NCBI GenBank assembly: GCA_023101885.1
Contig: JALPQD010000076.1
Location: forward strand, 3,192,897-3,256,896
Length of the DNA: 64,000 bases
Source of the DNA: Typhlomys cinereus
Lineage: Eukaryota; Chordata; Mammalia; Rodentia; Platacanthomyidae
Direction of reading: 5' to 3'
Shown: piece after piece, positions 35,931 through 63,250 of the stretch
Layout: each line of letters starts with the position of its first letter
Position numbering within the stretch: position 1 is the stretch's first letter
The notes under the pieces: model-generated
Seen by the model: the letters and a program-made list of their open reading frames with translations, nothing else
What the model was told of the DNA's origin: nothing
The model's database searches: none
Position numbers and translations under genes: made by a program

Positions 35931-37553
35931 CTAGGAGCCACCTATTAGGGAGTACATACGGCGCTTAATTTTCTGGGTTTGGGATACTTCACTTAATATA
36001 ATTCTTTCTAATGACATCCATTTCCCAGCAAATTCCAGTAATTCATCATTTTTGATGGCTGAGTAGTACTCCATTGTATAGATGTACCACTGTTTCCTTA
36101 TCCACTCGTCAACTGTTGGACATTTAGGTTGATTCCATGACTTTGCTATTGTAAACAGTGCTGCTATGAACATGGTCGAGCTTGTGCTATCGAGGCGAAC
36201 CTCTGCTGCTTGGGGGGTTATTCCCAAAAGTGGGATAGCAGGGTCATATGGCATTTCAATCTTTAATTTCTTTAAGAATCTCCAGACGGCTCGCCAGAGT
36301 GGCTGTATGAGCCTGCATTCCCACCAACAATGTAGGAGAGTTCCCCTCTCCCCACATCCTCTCCAGCATTTGTCGTTGTTTGTACTGTGGATTTTTGCCA
36401 TCCTGACCGGGGTGAGATGATATCTCAGGGAAGTTTTGATTTGCATTTCCCTGATGGCGAAGGAAGTGGAGCATTTTTTAAGATAATTGTTAGACATTTT
36501 AATTTCATCCCTGGTAAAGTTTCTTTGAAGTTCCAGGGCCCATTTTTTAATTGGGCCAGTGTTTTCCTTGGAGTTTAATTTTCTAAGTTCTTTGTGCACT
36601 CTGGACAGTAGAGCTCTGTCAGATATGTGGTTAGTGAAGATTTTCTCCCATTCTGTGGGTTGCCTTTGAGCTCGTGTGACAATCTCTTTATCTGAACAGA
36701 AGCTCTTTAATTTCACAAGATCCCAACTGTTGAGAGTTGGTAGCAGTGACTGTGCCATTGGATGTCTGTTTAGGAAGTGTTGGCCTAGCCCAATCAGCTC
36801 GAGGGAGTTCCCTATCCTTTCAACTATGGCTTTTAAAGTCTCTGGCCTGATATCAAGGTCCTTGATCCATTTGGAATTAAGTCGTGTACATGGTGACAAG
36901 TACGGGTCCAGCTTTAATCTTCTGCATGTGGAGATCCAGTTTTGCCAGCACCATTTGTTGAAGATGCTGTTCTTTTTCCATTGGATTCTTTGGGCCCCTT
37001 TGTCAAAGACCAAATGGCTGTAACTTTGTGGGCTTATATCTGGGTCTTCAATCCTTATCCATTGATCTGTGTGTCTATTTTGGAGCCAGTACCAGGCTGT
37101 CTTTATAACTATGGATTTGTAGTATAGACTTAGGTTTGGTATGGTAATACCTCCAGCTGTGTTTTTGTTACTCAGGATTGTTTTTGCTATCCTGGGTCTT
37201 TTGTGCCTCCATATGAACTTTGAGATTGTTTGGTCAACTTCTTTGAAGAATTGCTTTGGGATTTTGATTGGTATAGCATTGAATCTGTATATTGCCTTTG
37301 GTAGGATGGTCATTTTTACAATGTTGATTCTGCCAATCCAGGAACATGGGAGGTCTTTCCACCTTCTGGTGTCTTCTGCAATTTCTTTCTTTAGGGTTTT
37401 AAAGTTTTCATTGTAAAGGTCTTTTACCTCCTTAGTTAGATTTATACCAAGGTATTTCATTTTTTTAGGGGTTATAGTAAATGGCATGGTTTCTCTCAAG
37501 GCTTTTTCACTTCTTTCATTCTGGGCATATAGGAAGGCCTCTGATTTTTGCAC
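35931..37553 (-). pseudogene. L1 ORF2 C-terminal part, after frameshift (540 codons)
   Basis: This is the downstream part of ORF2, starting just after the frameshift, at the MQKSEAF residues that follow the RT palm. It contains the rest of the reverse transcriptase, the thumb and connector region, and the C-terminal cysteine motif (CWRGCGERGTLLHCWWEC near residue 400), and ends at the normal stop. It has no start context of its own and would need a frame change upstream to be made. It is open throughout, which argues for recent insertion. Confidence 0.88.
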
Positions 37554-37555
37554 AT

Positions 37556-39700
37556 TTATTTGTATCCTGCCACCCTGCTGAACTTCTCAATTAGTTCCAG
37601 GAGCTTCCTGGTGGAGTTTTTGGGATCACTCAGGTATAAGATCATGTCATCTGCAAATAGAGATAGCTTGACTTCTTCCTTGCCAATTTGAATCCCTCTT
37701 ATGTCCCTTTCTTGTCTTATGGCTTCGGCTAAGACTTCAAGTACAATATTGAATAGAAGTGGTGAGAGTGGACAGCCTTGTCTTGTTCCTGATCGAAGTG
37801 GGAATGCTTCCAATTGTTCCCCATTGAGCATAATCCTTGCTGTGGGCTTGTTGTATACAGCTTTTATTATATTGATAAAGGTTCCTTCCATTCCTACTGT
37901 CTCTAGCGTTTTGATCATAAAAGGCTGTTGGATCTTGTCAAAAGCTTTTTCTGCATCTATCGAGAGTATCATGTGGTCTTGGACTTTGGACTGGTTTACA
38001 TGATGAATTACATTTATTGATTTGCGTATGTTGAACCAACCTTGTGTGCCGGGGATGAAGCCTACTTGGTCCCCATGAATGATCTTTTTAATATGTTTTT
38101 GAATCCGATTTGCTAAGACTTTGTTGAGAATCTTTGCATCTGTGTTCATCAGGGAGATCGGCCTATAGTTTTCTTTTTTAAGTGAATCTTTATTAGGTTT
38201 TGGGATTAAAACGATATTAGCTTCATAGAAGGAATTTGGTAGTGTTCCTTCTTTTGCTATTTGATGGAACAGTTTAAGGAGTATTGGTGTTATTAACTCC
38301 TTAAATGTCTTGTAGAACTCTGTGCTGAATCCATCTGGTCCAGGACATTTTTTGGTGGGAAGATTCGAGATTACTTCCTCAATTTCCTTATATGTTATAG
38401 GACTATTTAAGTAATTCACAACTTCCTGATTCAATTTAGGTAAGTTATATTTACTTAGAAATTCATCCATCTCTTTTGTGTTGTCAAACTTCACAGAGTA
38501 TAAGTTTTTGAAATATGATGTTATAATTCTCTGGATTTCTTGGGTATCTGTAGTGATAACTCCATGTTCATTTCTAATTTTGTTAATTTGGGTTTTCTCT
38601 CTCTTGCTTTTGGTTAGTTTAGCTAGGGGTGTATCAATCTTGTTGATTTTTTCAAAGAACCAGCTTTTTGATTGGTTGATTTTTTCTATCGTTTTCTTAG
38701 TCTCGATTTCAGATATTTCTCCCCTTATTTTGCTAATCTCTTCTCTTCTACTGCTTTTGGGATCAGATTGCTCTAGTTTCTCTAAAGCTTTAAGCTGCAT
38801 TGTTAAGTTGTTTATTTCTGATGTTTCCATTTTTTTGACGTGGGCATTAAGAGCTATGAACTTACCTCTTAGAACAGCTTTCATGAAATCTTGAATTTCC
38901 TTTTTAATTTCTTCCTGAATCCAGTTCTCATTCAGCATCATAGTGTTAAGTTTCCAGGAGTTAGTGTATTTTCTCTTGTTTGATGTGTTCTGGATGTCCA
39001 GCTTTAGGCCGTGGTGGTCTGATAGGGCACAGGTTAGAATTTCAACTTTCTTGTACATGTGTAGATTCATTTTGTGGCCCAATATGTGATCTATTTTGGA
39101 GAAAGTTCCGTGTGCTGCTGAGAAAAATGTGTATTCTTTGGTGCGTGGGTGAAAAGTTCGATAGAGATCTGTGAGGTCCATTTCTTTCAGGGTTTGATTA
39201 AGTTCCAAAGTGTCTCTGTTAAGCTTTTGACCTGTTGATCTATCCCATGTAGAGAGGGCGGTGTTGAAGTCCCCAAGAATTATCGTTTGGGGGTTGATTT
39301 CTTGCTTTAGACGCTGTAGGGTTTTCTTAATGAATGTGGAGGGGCCCGTATTGGGTGCATATATGTTCAGTATTGTGAAATCTTCCTGGTGAATTGTACC
39401 TCTGACTAAAATGTAGTATCCATCCGTGTCTCTTATAATTTTTTTTGGTTTGAAATCCACTTTGTCTGATAGCATAATGGCTACCCCTGCCTGTTTTCTG
39501 CTTCCATTTGCTTGTAGAATTGTTGACCAGCCTTTTATTTTTAGAGCGTGCCTATCTTTTGTGGTGAGATGGGTTTCCTGCAGGCAACAGATTGATGGAT
39601 TGTGATTTTTAATCCAAGTTTGTAATCTGTGTCTCTTGATCGGTGAATTAAGTCCATTAACATTTAGTGTTATAATGGAGAAACTATTAATTCCAGACAT
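37556..39700 (-). pseudogene. L1 ORF2 N-terminal part (endonuclease and RT), frameshifted
   Basis: The frame begins ATG at 39700, 50 bp after the ORF1 stop, and runs 714 codons. The apurinic-type endonuclease shows NVNGLN, QETHL, GDFNT and SDHHGL catalytic-motif residues. The reverse transcriptase shows the FADDMILYL active-site motif near the end. Translation stops at GYK because one A is missing in an A-run (37554-37559; AAAA in the 23.4-kb copy, AAA here). Between endonuclease and RT, 17 residues present in the other copy (its DFLKVND...WDTMK stretch) are absent here in frame. The enzymes would make and insert L1 cDNA; the break separates the RT palm from its remaining part. Confidence 0.9.
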
Positions 39701-39750
39701 TTATTATGTTTAGTAGCTTTTATAAGTATATTGCTTCGCTTTTAATGGTG

Positions 39751-40821
39751 TTATATTTGCCTTCTGTTCTCCTGGATATGCCTGTTTTTTTCTTCACGCT
39801 TGAGTATCATTTCTAGCAGTTTTTGAAGGCCTGGTTTGGTGGCCATGTATCCCTTAAAGTTGTCTTTGTGCTGGAAAATTTTTCTTTCTCCCTCGATCAT
39901 GACTGATAGTTTTGCAGGGTAAATCAGCCTGGGTTGACATTTTTGCTCATTCAATACTTGAAGTATGTCTCTCCAAGCTCTTCTTGCTTTTACTGTTTCG
40001 ACTGAGAAGTCATTTGTTATTTTAATAGGTTTGCCTTTAAAAGTGACTTGTTTTTTCTCCCTTGAAGCTCTCAGCACCAGTTCTTTATCTTGAATGTGGA
40101 GTGTTTTAACTATTATTTGCCGCGGTGTGCTTCTAGTTTGGTCGTATCTGTTTGGGGTGCGGAATGCCTCTTGTATATGAATGGGCCTCTCTTTTTTTAG
40201 ATGAGGAAAGTTTTCCTTGATGATCGTTTGAAAAATTTCCTCAGGGGTGGTATTTTGAGATTCTTGCTCCGGTATTCCATGAATACGCATGTTAGGCTTC
40301 TTCAGGGTGTCCCATATCTCTTGGATACTTCTCTCAAGTATCTTTTTGGCTTTAACAACCTCTTCCATTGAGCTGGATAGTACTCCCACTTTATCTTCAA
40401 GGTCTGAAATTCTGTTTTCTGCTTCATTAGTTCTGTTGATAAGACTCTCTGTGGCGTTCTGGGTTGAAGATAACTTGTCTTTTAGCTCAGTTTTAAACTC
40501 TGCTTGAGTTTGTTTTAACTGTTCTATGCCACTTTTTGTTTCTTGCACTGTTTTTCTCAACTCCTCCAGATGTCTGTTGTGTTCCTCTTCAAAGCGATTG
40601 ATTCGATTATGTAATTCCTCCCGGATTTCCTCTTTCATAGTATTGAACATGGTAATGATCATATTTTGAAAGTCGTTATCCTGGGTCAGGCTTTCTTGGC
40701 CTTTTTCCGCGGGTTTGTTCTTGTTGGAGTCTAACATTATGGGATTAATTTCTTCAGTGGGAGATTTGTTTACTTGAGTGTTGCTTCTCATGGATTTGCA
40801 CTTTGACTTTGGCATTGTCAT
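39751..40821 (-). CDS. L1 ORF1 protein, intact (356 aa)
   Basis: This is the L1 nucleic-acid chaperone that coats L1 RNA as a trimer. The frame is complete at 356 residues, close to the usual rodent length of about 357. Residues about 60-165 are heptad-rich (repeated L/I with E, K and R; EEHNRHLEELRKTVQETKSGIEQL), forming the coiled coil. A central RRM-like part follows around PNMRIHGIPEQESQN, and the basic C-terminal domain ends with RPIHIQEAFRTPNRYDQ through ARRAWRDILQVLNEQKCQPRLIYPAKLSV. A second ATG two codons downstream (MTMPK) could also serve as start. It would be expressed from the L1 5' UTR and is normally silenced in somatic tissue. Its intact state next to a one-base ORF2 lesion suggests a young insertion that might supply ORF1p. 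Confidence 0.9.
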   Translation of the reverse strand: MTMPKSKCKSMRSNTQVNKSPTEEINPIMLDSNKNKPAEKGQESLTQDNDFQNMIITMFNTMKEEIREELHNRINRFEEEHNRHLEELRKTVQETKSGIEQLKQTQAEFKTELKDKLSSTQNATESLINRTNEAENRISDLEDKVGVLSSSMEEVVKAKKILERSIQEIWDTLKKPNMRIHGIPEQESQNTTPEEIFQTIIKENFPHLKKERPIHIQEAFRTPNRYDQTRSTPRQIIVKTLHIQDKELVLRASREKKQVTFKGKPIKITNDFSVETVKARRAWRDILQVLNEQKCQPRLIYPAKLSVMIEGERKIFQHKDNFKGYMATKPGLQKLLEMILKREEKNRHIQENRRQI

Positions 40822-41166
40822 TTTAACTCTTAAGATCTCTCAATTTCACTAAACTGAATTATTTGGCCTGGGGTACTGGTGGGCGGGGCCTGAACGGGGA
40901 CTTACCTAGGGAGTGGGGTGAGGCCCGGGTGGACGGCGTGCGTGTCCGACTGGAGGAGCGGGGTGGGGTGAAAAGGGAGGATGGGCGCGTCGGCGTGGAG
41001 CTATTTAACCCGAGGGCAGCTGGGGCGGGGCCTGGGCGCAGGGGGAGGTCCTCCTCGTCCCTCGGCCCCCGCGCGGCTCCGGCTGGATGGCGGGAGTCGG
41101 AGCCGGGTCCCCGTGGGCTGACCTGGGGTCCTAGAGCGCGCGTTGAGGCCCGGCTGGATCTCGCCT
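40822..41166 (-). promoter_or_regulatory. L1 5' UTR / internal promoter
   Basis: A GC- and CpG-rich 345-bp stretch between the target duplication and the ORF1 start. It contains GC-box-like words (ggggcggggcc reversed at 41027-41037). L1 5' UTRs carry pol II promoter activity. I cannot tell whether it is complete or slightly 5' truncated without the family consensus. Confidence 0.65.
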
Positions 41167-41182
41167 GGAATGTTTAAATTCT

Positions 41183-42162
41183 GAGGGAAAAGACTTTTAG
41201 CATTTCTAACAATCTGAACTCCAGTCTCTCTTCCCTGCCCATGAATGTTCAATGTTATTCTTTACATCAGACACTGCTACATATTTATGACTCATCCCAC
41301 AACTGAAAGTGACCAGGCGGTCTACTCTGCTTACCAGGATCCTGCTGCAGACTCCCTGGTGGTGCTGACTTCTGTCTGCTTCGCTATCTGTGGTCAGGGA
41401 CGACCACGGGACTACTTGGCATGGCCATTTTTCTTTTTACAGCATTAAACTGGTGTGCAAGTTTTGTGCTAAAAAGTAAGAAATGCTTAGTTCATTTGAT
41501 GACCATGTTCTTATACAACCAATCAAAATTAATTCCAAAATAAACCTTCTGCATGTTCACAATGGAGAGTGTTTTGCACTTCCATCCCTTCCCATGTGGA
41601 AAAGTGTCATACTCTGTCATCACACGGAACTCTGGTTCCACCGCTGAGCGTTCTTCATTTTAATGAATCTGGTTCCTTTAACGCTACAATGCTGATGTTC
41701 CCAGCAGCGTCTGGCCCAGGGCTTTGGTTCTGGGAGTGTCCTGGCTGACCCTGCATGCTTGCATGGATGACCTGCAAACACAGCGAGCTGTCACCCAGCA
41801 CTTCTCCATTCTGGCCTTTCCGTGTCCTGGGTGTGAGGACCATGCAGCTCAAAGCAAACTGATGCCTTGCCCCTCAGTGGTGGCCTAAAGATGAAAGCAA
41901 CCCTGAGGCCTTTCCTGAAGGCCTTTCCAAAAGCTGGCTGGTAAAGGGTTGGCTTTAGTAACGGGCAGTACATTTCCTCTGCAGAACTCTGGAATGTGTA
42001 GCTCCTCCCTTCCTTCCAGCATGTCTTTTCTACCTTATACCTCAGAGGACTTTTTTTTCCTCTTGGAGGAATGAATTTGACTCAAGAACCTCCTCTTGGT
42101 GTGTGGGGCCAGTACCAGTTCACAACTACCATCACCACTACAGAGAGTTTTTCAGTGGTAGT
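41183..42162. other. Unassigned intergenic sequence
   Basis: No gene or repeat recognised. This is the pre-insertion continuation of the sequence left of 34918. Confidence 0.4.
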
Positions 42163-44040
42163 TGTTGCAGTAGCCTGCATGGTTGTTGATAAAATCATCA
42201 TCAAATGGCTTAAGGGAACAAGGGATTTGTATTTTGAGGTTATGATTCCTGGTTACAGTTGCTTGTCCAGCTTGACAGAATACGCACCATCATCAAGGGA
42301 CTGAAGGAAGTGGCTGTACTATATCCACATAACTGCTGAGAAAGGGACAATCATTACTTGCCAGACCAGCATGTCTGGTGAAGTACACAGAAGGATGCCA
42401 ACTTTCTCATCCATTTTTTTGTATTTTATTCACTTGCCCAGGGCTTAGTCCCACCCACCATGGGCTGGGTCTTCCCCATCAACTAGACAATCTTTTGCAG
42501 GTTTGCTCTGGAATTAACTCAACTGCTAATTATCTACATATGTGCCCATATCTCGAACCCTCAACTGTCAAGTTGATGCGTTGACACCAGTATCTAACTA
42601 AGACATTTCACTCCTTGTCAACTGGACATAAAAATATAGCACTTCTAAATTTGTCCCCACGAGGTGTTAAATTTATCTCATAATAGGAACACATTAATTC
42701 TAAAGTCCAAAATTAAGCTTTCATATCCAATTTTAAAATGCCCATCATTAAAAGTTTAGTTATTGAAATGTTGGAATTGAAAGTCTCTTTTTTTAAAAGT
42801 TTCAATCTTTTAATTGTAAGAATCTATCAAATCAAAATAAGTTAAATACTTCAACACAGATAAAACATCAAAATAGAAGCATCATGACAATGAGAAAACA
42901 TCAAATTAAGACCAAGTCCATCAAATCAAACACAGCATCCTGAAGCTCACTGTCCATCTTCTGTTGCTCATCACAACATAGTCATAGTGGCTCAAAGATT
43001 CTGGCAATCTCAGTCCTTCCTCACAGCTCAAAGTTGTACAAGCAGAATTTTTCAGTCAGGTTGAATTTCCACTTGCACTCATCCTCAGCACACATCCCAA
43101 GATTTTGGCATCTCCAACAACACTCTGGGTTTGCCTCTGCCCCATAAGCTTCACTTTCCCTTACAGGAACTCCAAGCCCACCACTTGGCGGCCAAGTTTC
43201 TACCACTCTCCATGAGCCCCTTCATTGTGCATCAAAACCAATACTACCTGGGGGATATTGAAAAAATCTGTGGCAAGGTTGAAACATAATGGTCCACTTG
43301 AACCACAATGTAACAACTTCCATGAACTGACAGGAAAAAAAAAAAAAAAAAAAAAAAACACCCTTGCTAGGCAACAAAAACTTCTGAAGGGCAGAGTGTC
43401 CTTTGAGAGAATCAGAGTTTTCAAAGTACCAAATCTCCATGTGGTGGCATTCACCTCTTCCACCATTCCAATGCAAAGCACTAAGATTTTCTTCAATGCT
43501 GTTTCTCTCTCCAATAGCTATAGCTGCTCTGTTGTCTGGCCTTTTCTCATTCAAAGTTTTAAGGTTGCCAACATAACTTTCCTCTACCAAGCAAACCAGA
43601 TCATCATCTTTAAATTCAACATCCCCAAAGTCCTTGCTTCCTTCATCACAAACTGGGCCCAAATAACCCAAGGATTCTCTCAACAACTTTGTTCTCCAAA
43701 TAGGCCATTAAACTCTGCAGAACAGGACGTGTAAACCATACTGCCAAAGTCTTCAAACATTTCAAACTTCGTCCAATGAAACCATTCAAAATCTACAAAA
43801 GCCACATAACCAGATTTAGCAGCAACACCCCACTTCTCTGGTACCAAATTCAGATAGCTTGCATGATTACTGATAAAATCACCATCAAATAGCTTAAGGG
43901 AACAAGGGGCTTATGATTTCTGGTTACAGTTGCTTATCTAGCTTGGCAGAACATGCACCAAGAGGCCAAGGAAATTAGCCAAACCATATCCATATAATGG
44001 CTGAGAGGGGGACAATCTTTACTTGCCAGACAAGTGTTTT
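42163..44040 (-). mobile_element. ERVL-MaLR element with internal region, 5' LTR truncated
   Basis: A full LTR (42163-42605, 443 bp, TGTTGC...AAGACA on the plus strand) is followed by about 1.25 kb of internal sequence and a second, direct, truncated LTR (about 43852-44040). On the minus strand the order is 5' LTR, a tRNA-Leu-type primer-binding motif TTTGGTACCAGAG (43835-43847), internal, a purine-rich tract (caaggagtgaaa, next to 42606), 3' LTR. That is the canonical MaLR plan. An A24 run (43336-43359) lies inside. One 154-codon minus-strand frame (43222-43686) sits in the internal region; MaLR internal regions are normally non-coding and I assign no function. Confidence 0.75.
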
Positions 44041-45691
44041 GACAGTGGACTCACCGCCTCTTACATGTTAGTTTCTCTCTCCCCAACTTCCACCTCTTCT
44101 CTTGCAACATGGGAGAAGACAGCTAGCAGTAGTACCTCACCAAATATTGTCATTGATTTTGGACTCCTCAGACAACGAGAAATAAAAATCTATTCATGTA
44201 AATTATCCAGTTTGTTGTACTGACAGGAGCATGAAATGGACTACATACTATGCCTGAATGATCATGTAACCTACATTTTACCTGTTATGATTCCAGGGAT
44301 GACTATTTTGCAAGTAGTTATATCAGCAGTAAGAAGGCTCTTTGCCCTTCTAAGTGGAAACCTGTCACTCCACAGCTCAAATTTTAGTATTAGATTGACC
44401 TCATGCTTGTTCCAGCAGATTCTTGGGCACCATTTCCAGCAGTTTGATTCAGGAGTCTGGACTGGGACCTAAGAATGTCAATTATTTTAACAAGTTTCCA
44501 AGTCTTGCTGCTCCTGGCCTGTGACTCACTGTAGTAACCACTGCACTGTGTTCACTGCTTAAGATAAAGTGTTTCACTTACACCCCTAACTTGTTCTAGG
44601 GTCGTAGTAAGTCAGTGTGATTACCCCCCATACCCCATTGAGAACCTGGGGCTTCAAGGCACCGAGGAACTCACTGAACATATGGGAGTCCAACAAAACC
44701 ATAGTTCAGATGTCCTCCTGATTCTAACACTCTGGATTTTCCAGCATAACATGGTATACTGCTTCTTGCTGGTACATCCAGAGCATGTTCGTTTGAAAAG
44801 AGACTAATTTAGGTCAACTGAGAGCTAAAGGATGATGACTCTCTGGATTAACCAGGACTCACTGATCTCCAAGGTGGAAGGAACTTACTGTATAAATAGG
44901 AGGAAGGTTTTACATCAGTAACAAATATTCTTAATTATTAATATTTTATTATTCCTTATACATACATACACTTAAATAAAAGTCTTCAAACATATATTTT
45001 CATTTAAATTTAAAGCATCATATTCTTCTAAATGCCAGAGTATACTATATCACCAATTGGCCACTACTTACTCTGGTATTGAAGTTACACAGCTTGATGG
45101 TCTACAAACAAAATGTTCTGATGATTATTAAAAGGTTTCTCTCCTCTCACCAGCAAATCAAAAGTGGTGGTGTAACACAACAAAAGACAATGTAAGTTTT
45201 AAGGGGTACATTAACACAGGAAATAGATAAGTAAAACTAAGTTGCTAGTAATAAAAATCTGTCACTTTGTTATACTATACATTAAAAAGGACAAGGAGAC
45301 ACAATTTATTGGATTACAGAGTTAATGGTGTCTAAAGTTCAGAATGACAAAAAAAATCAATTAATTCTACATCTCTATCAAAACAAGTATTTTATATGTG
45401 AAAAATTCCTTTCAGATATTTATTGTTGCTATATACTACTTTTATCCAAACCCACAGTTGTGTTTGTTTAAATAAGAATTAAATAATCACCCAAAGAGCT
45501 GATTTTTAAATAACAAAGCATAAGAATTTAAATCAAACTCTTGTGTGGTATAATGAATACACTAGTTCCTTAAATAATATTAACAACAAATTTTTAAGAA
45601 TATATTTCCATCTCTAGATTGGGTAAAGCTTTATTAAGTGGTAAACACGTGTATAACAGTGCAGAAGTACAAGTTTCAAAAATAAACATAT
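44041..45691 (-). other. SPRYD7 3' flank and probable 3' UTR
   Basis: AT-rich sequence immediately downstream of the SPRYD7 stop. Candidate AATAAA signals on the minus strand are at 45635-45630, 45424-45419, 45310-45305 and 44950-44945. I cannot tell which is used, so the 3' UTR end is unknown. No other gene is seen. Confidence 0.5.
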
Positions 45692-62296
<16,605 letters not shown>

Positions 62297-62470
62297 GGCG
62301 CCGCGACCGCCGCGCCGCCGCCCCTAGACCGCGGCCACGCCGTTTCCCGTCGCCGCGCGACAGCCCGCGGAGCCGCTGGGGGTTTCGAGGTCCGCACGGC
62401 GACGCCCCCGGGGCCCGGCGGCGCGGCGGAGGCGGTGGCCAGGCGGGCCTGGGAGAAGCGAAGATCGCCC

Positions 62471-62518
62471 GGCGGGGCGGGGTGGGGTGGGGCGGGGCGT
62501 CGCGGGGTGGGCGGGGCC
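62471..62518 (+). promoter_or_regulatory. GC-box cluster / G-quadruplex-prone tract
   Basis: Runs of four or more G separated by one or two bases (ggcggggcggggtggggtgg and onward) form overlapping Sp1/KLF-type sites and fit the G4 pattern, on the strand opposite to SPRYD7 sense, about 175-220 bp upstream of the start codon. Confidence 0.65.
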
Positions 62519-62568
62519 GGTGGCGTGACGGGGCCAGGAGGGGGCGTGGCCGACGAGCGGACACGGTC

Positions 62569-62580
62569 TGCGCACGCGCA
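62569..62580. promoter_or_regulatory. NRF1-like palindromic site
   Basis: TGCGCACGCGCA differs at one central base from the palindromic NRF1 consensus TGCGCATGCGCA. It lies about 275 bp upstream of the SPRYD7 start codon, a usual distance for NRF1 in CpG-island promoters. Confidence 0.55.
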
Positions 62581-62625
62581 CAGCCTCCTTGCCGTCGGGC
62601 CGCCTGGCGCCCGCCCACAACGCTG

Positions 62626-62635
62626 ACAGGTGAGT
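62626..62635 (+). promoter_or_regulatory. Candidate 5' splice site of a divergent transcript
   Basis: ACAG|GTGAGT (donor G at 62630) is a near-perfect mammalian donor on the strand opposite to SPRYD7, at the upstream edge of its promoter core. It suggests a spliced divergent non-coding RNA starting in the same island. The match is seen; the transcript is inferred. Confidence 0.35.
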
Positions 62636-63250
62636 GGGACTGTCAATCCCTCCGGATTCTCCGGGTTCTCTGACGCTGTGGGGTTTTGTTTGCTTGCTTG
62701 TGGTTTGGTTTTGAAACTGGGTCCTCGCCGTACTTCCCAGGCTGTTCTGGAGCCCCGGGGCTCCAGTCCTTCCCGCGTCGCCTGGGGTCGCGGGCGCGCG
62801 CCGCTCCGCGGGGCTGGCTGCCGGGCCTTTCCGCTCCGCCGCCGCGCTCTCCCCCGCGGAGATCGGTCCCGGGAGCGAGATCTTGCAAAGATGACCCCGC
62901 AGCGCGCCCCAGGCCGAGCCACTGCGTCTCCACCTACAACCCGCTCCACCTCCCACGGATGCTTTCTGGAAAATTCCCTGATCGTCTAACAAAGGCGCAG
63001 GATCGCCGAGAGGAATGCCCGCGGGTGGCTGCGCCGTGGATGCGCAGCGCTCGGCTTGCTCGCGTCCGGGATTGGGGCTCGCTGCGGGGAGTGTTGGAGG
63101 CCACCCGGGGACTGGACGGGGCGGGCGTGCAGGCGACTTTTGGATTGCAGCTTCCAACTTGCGCACCTGGTCTTGAGCTGAGAATTTGGAAGACAGCGAA
63201 GGGAGCCCCTGGAGACTGCGAGAAGCTGCGGGGTCCCCCAAAGAAAGTGT

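Larger units (their letters stand above)
34934..41166 (-). mobile_element. Long, near-intact LINE-1 with 16-bp target duplication
   Basis: This 6.2-kb L1 reads right to left: a GC-rich 5' UTR (41166-40822), ORF1, a 50-bp spacer, ORF2, a 3' UTR with a G-rich polypurine block (C-rich on the plus strand at 35019-35056) and an A-rich tail (34934-34980). The flanks 34918-34933 and 41167-41182 are identical over 16 bp (ggaatgtttaaattct), so both ends are preserved and the insertion is young. ORF1 is open. ORF2 has one 1-base frameshift and a 51-base in-frame loss relative to the other copy at 23.4 kb, so this copy is not expected to be autonomous as read. Confidence 0.93.

Noticed and set aside
40863..41177. 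104-codon plus-strand frame antisense to the L1 5' UTR (ORF0-like idea)
   Set aside because: It begins with TTG rather than ATG, crosses the target duplication into flanking DNA, and is in GC-rich sequence where open frames are expected.
43222..43686. 154-codon minus-strand frame as a possible host gene
   Set aside because: It lies wholly inside the internal region of a MaLR-like element and includes a poly-T stretch. I see no recognisable domain or conservation evidence.
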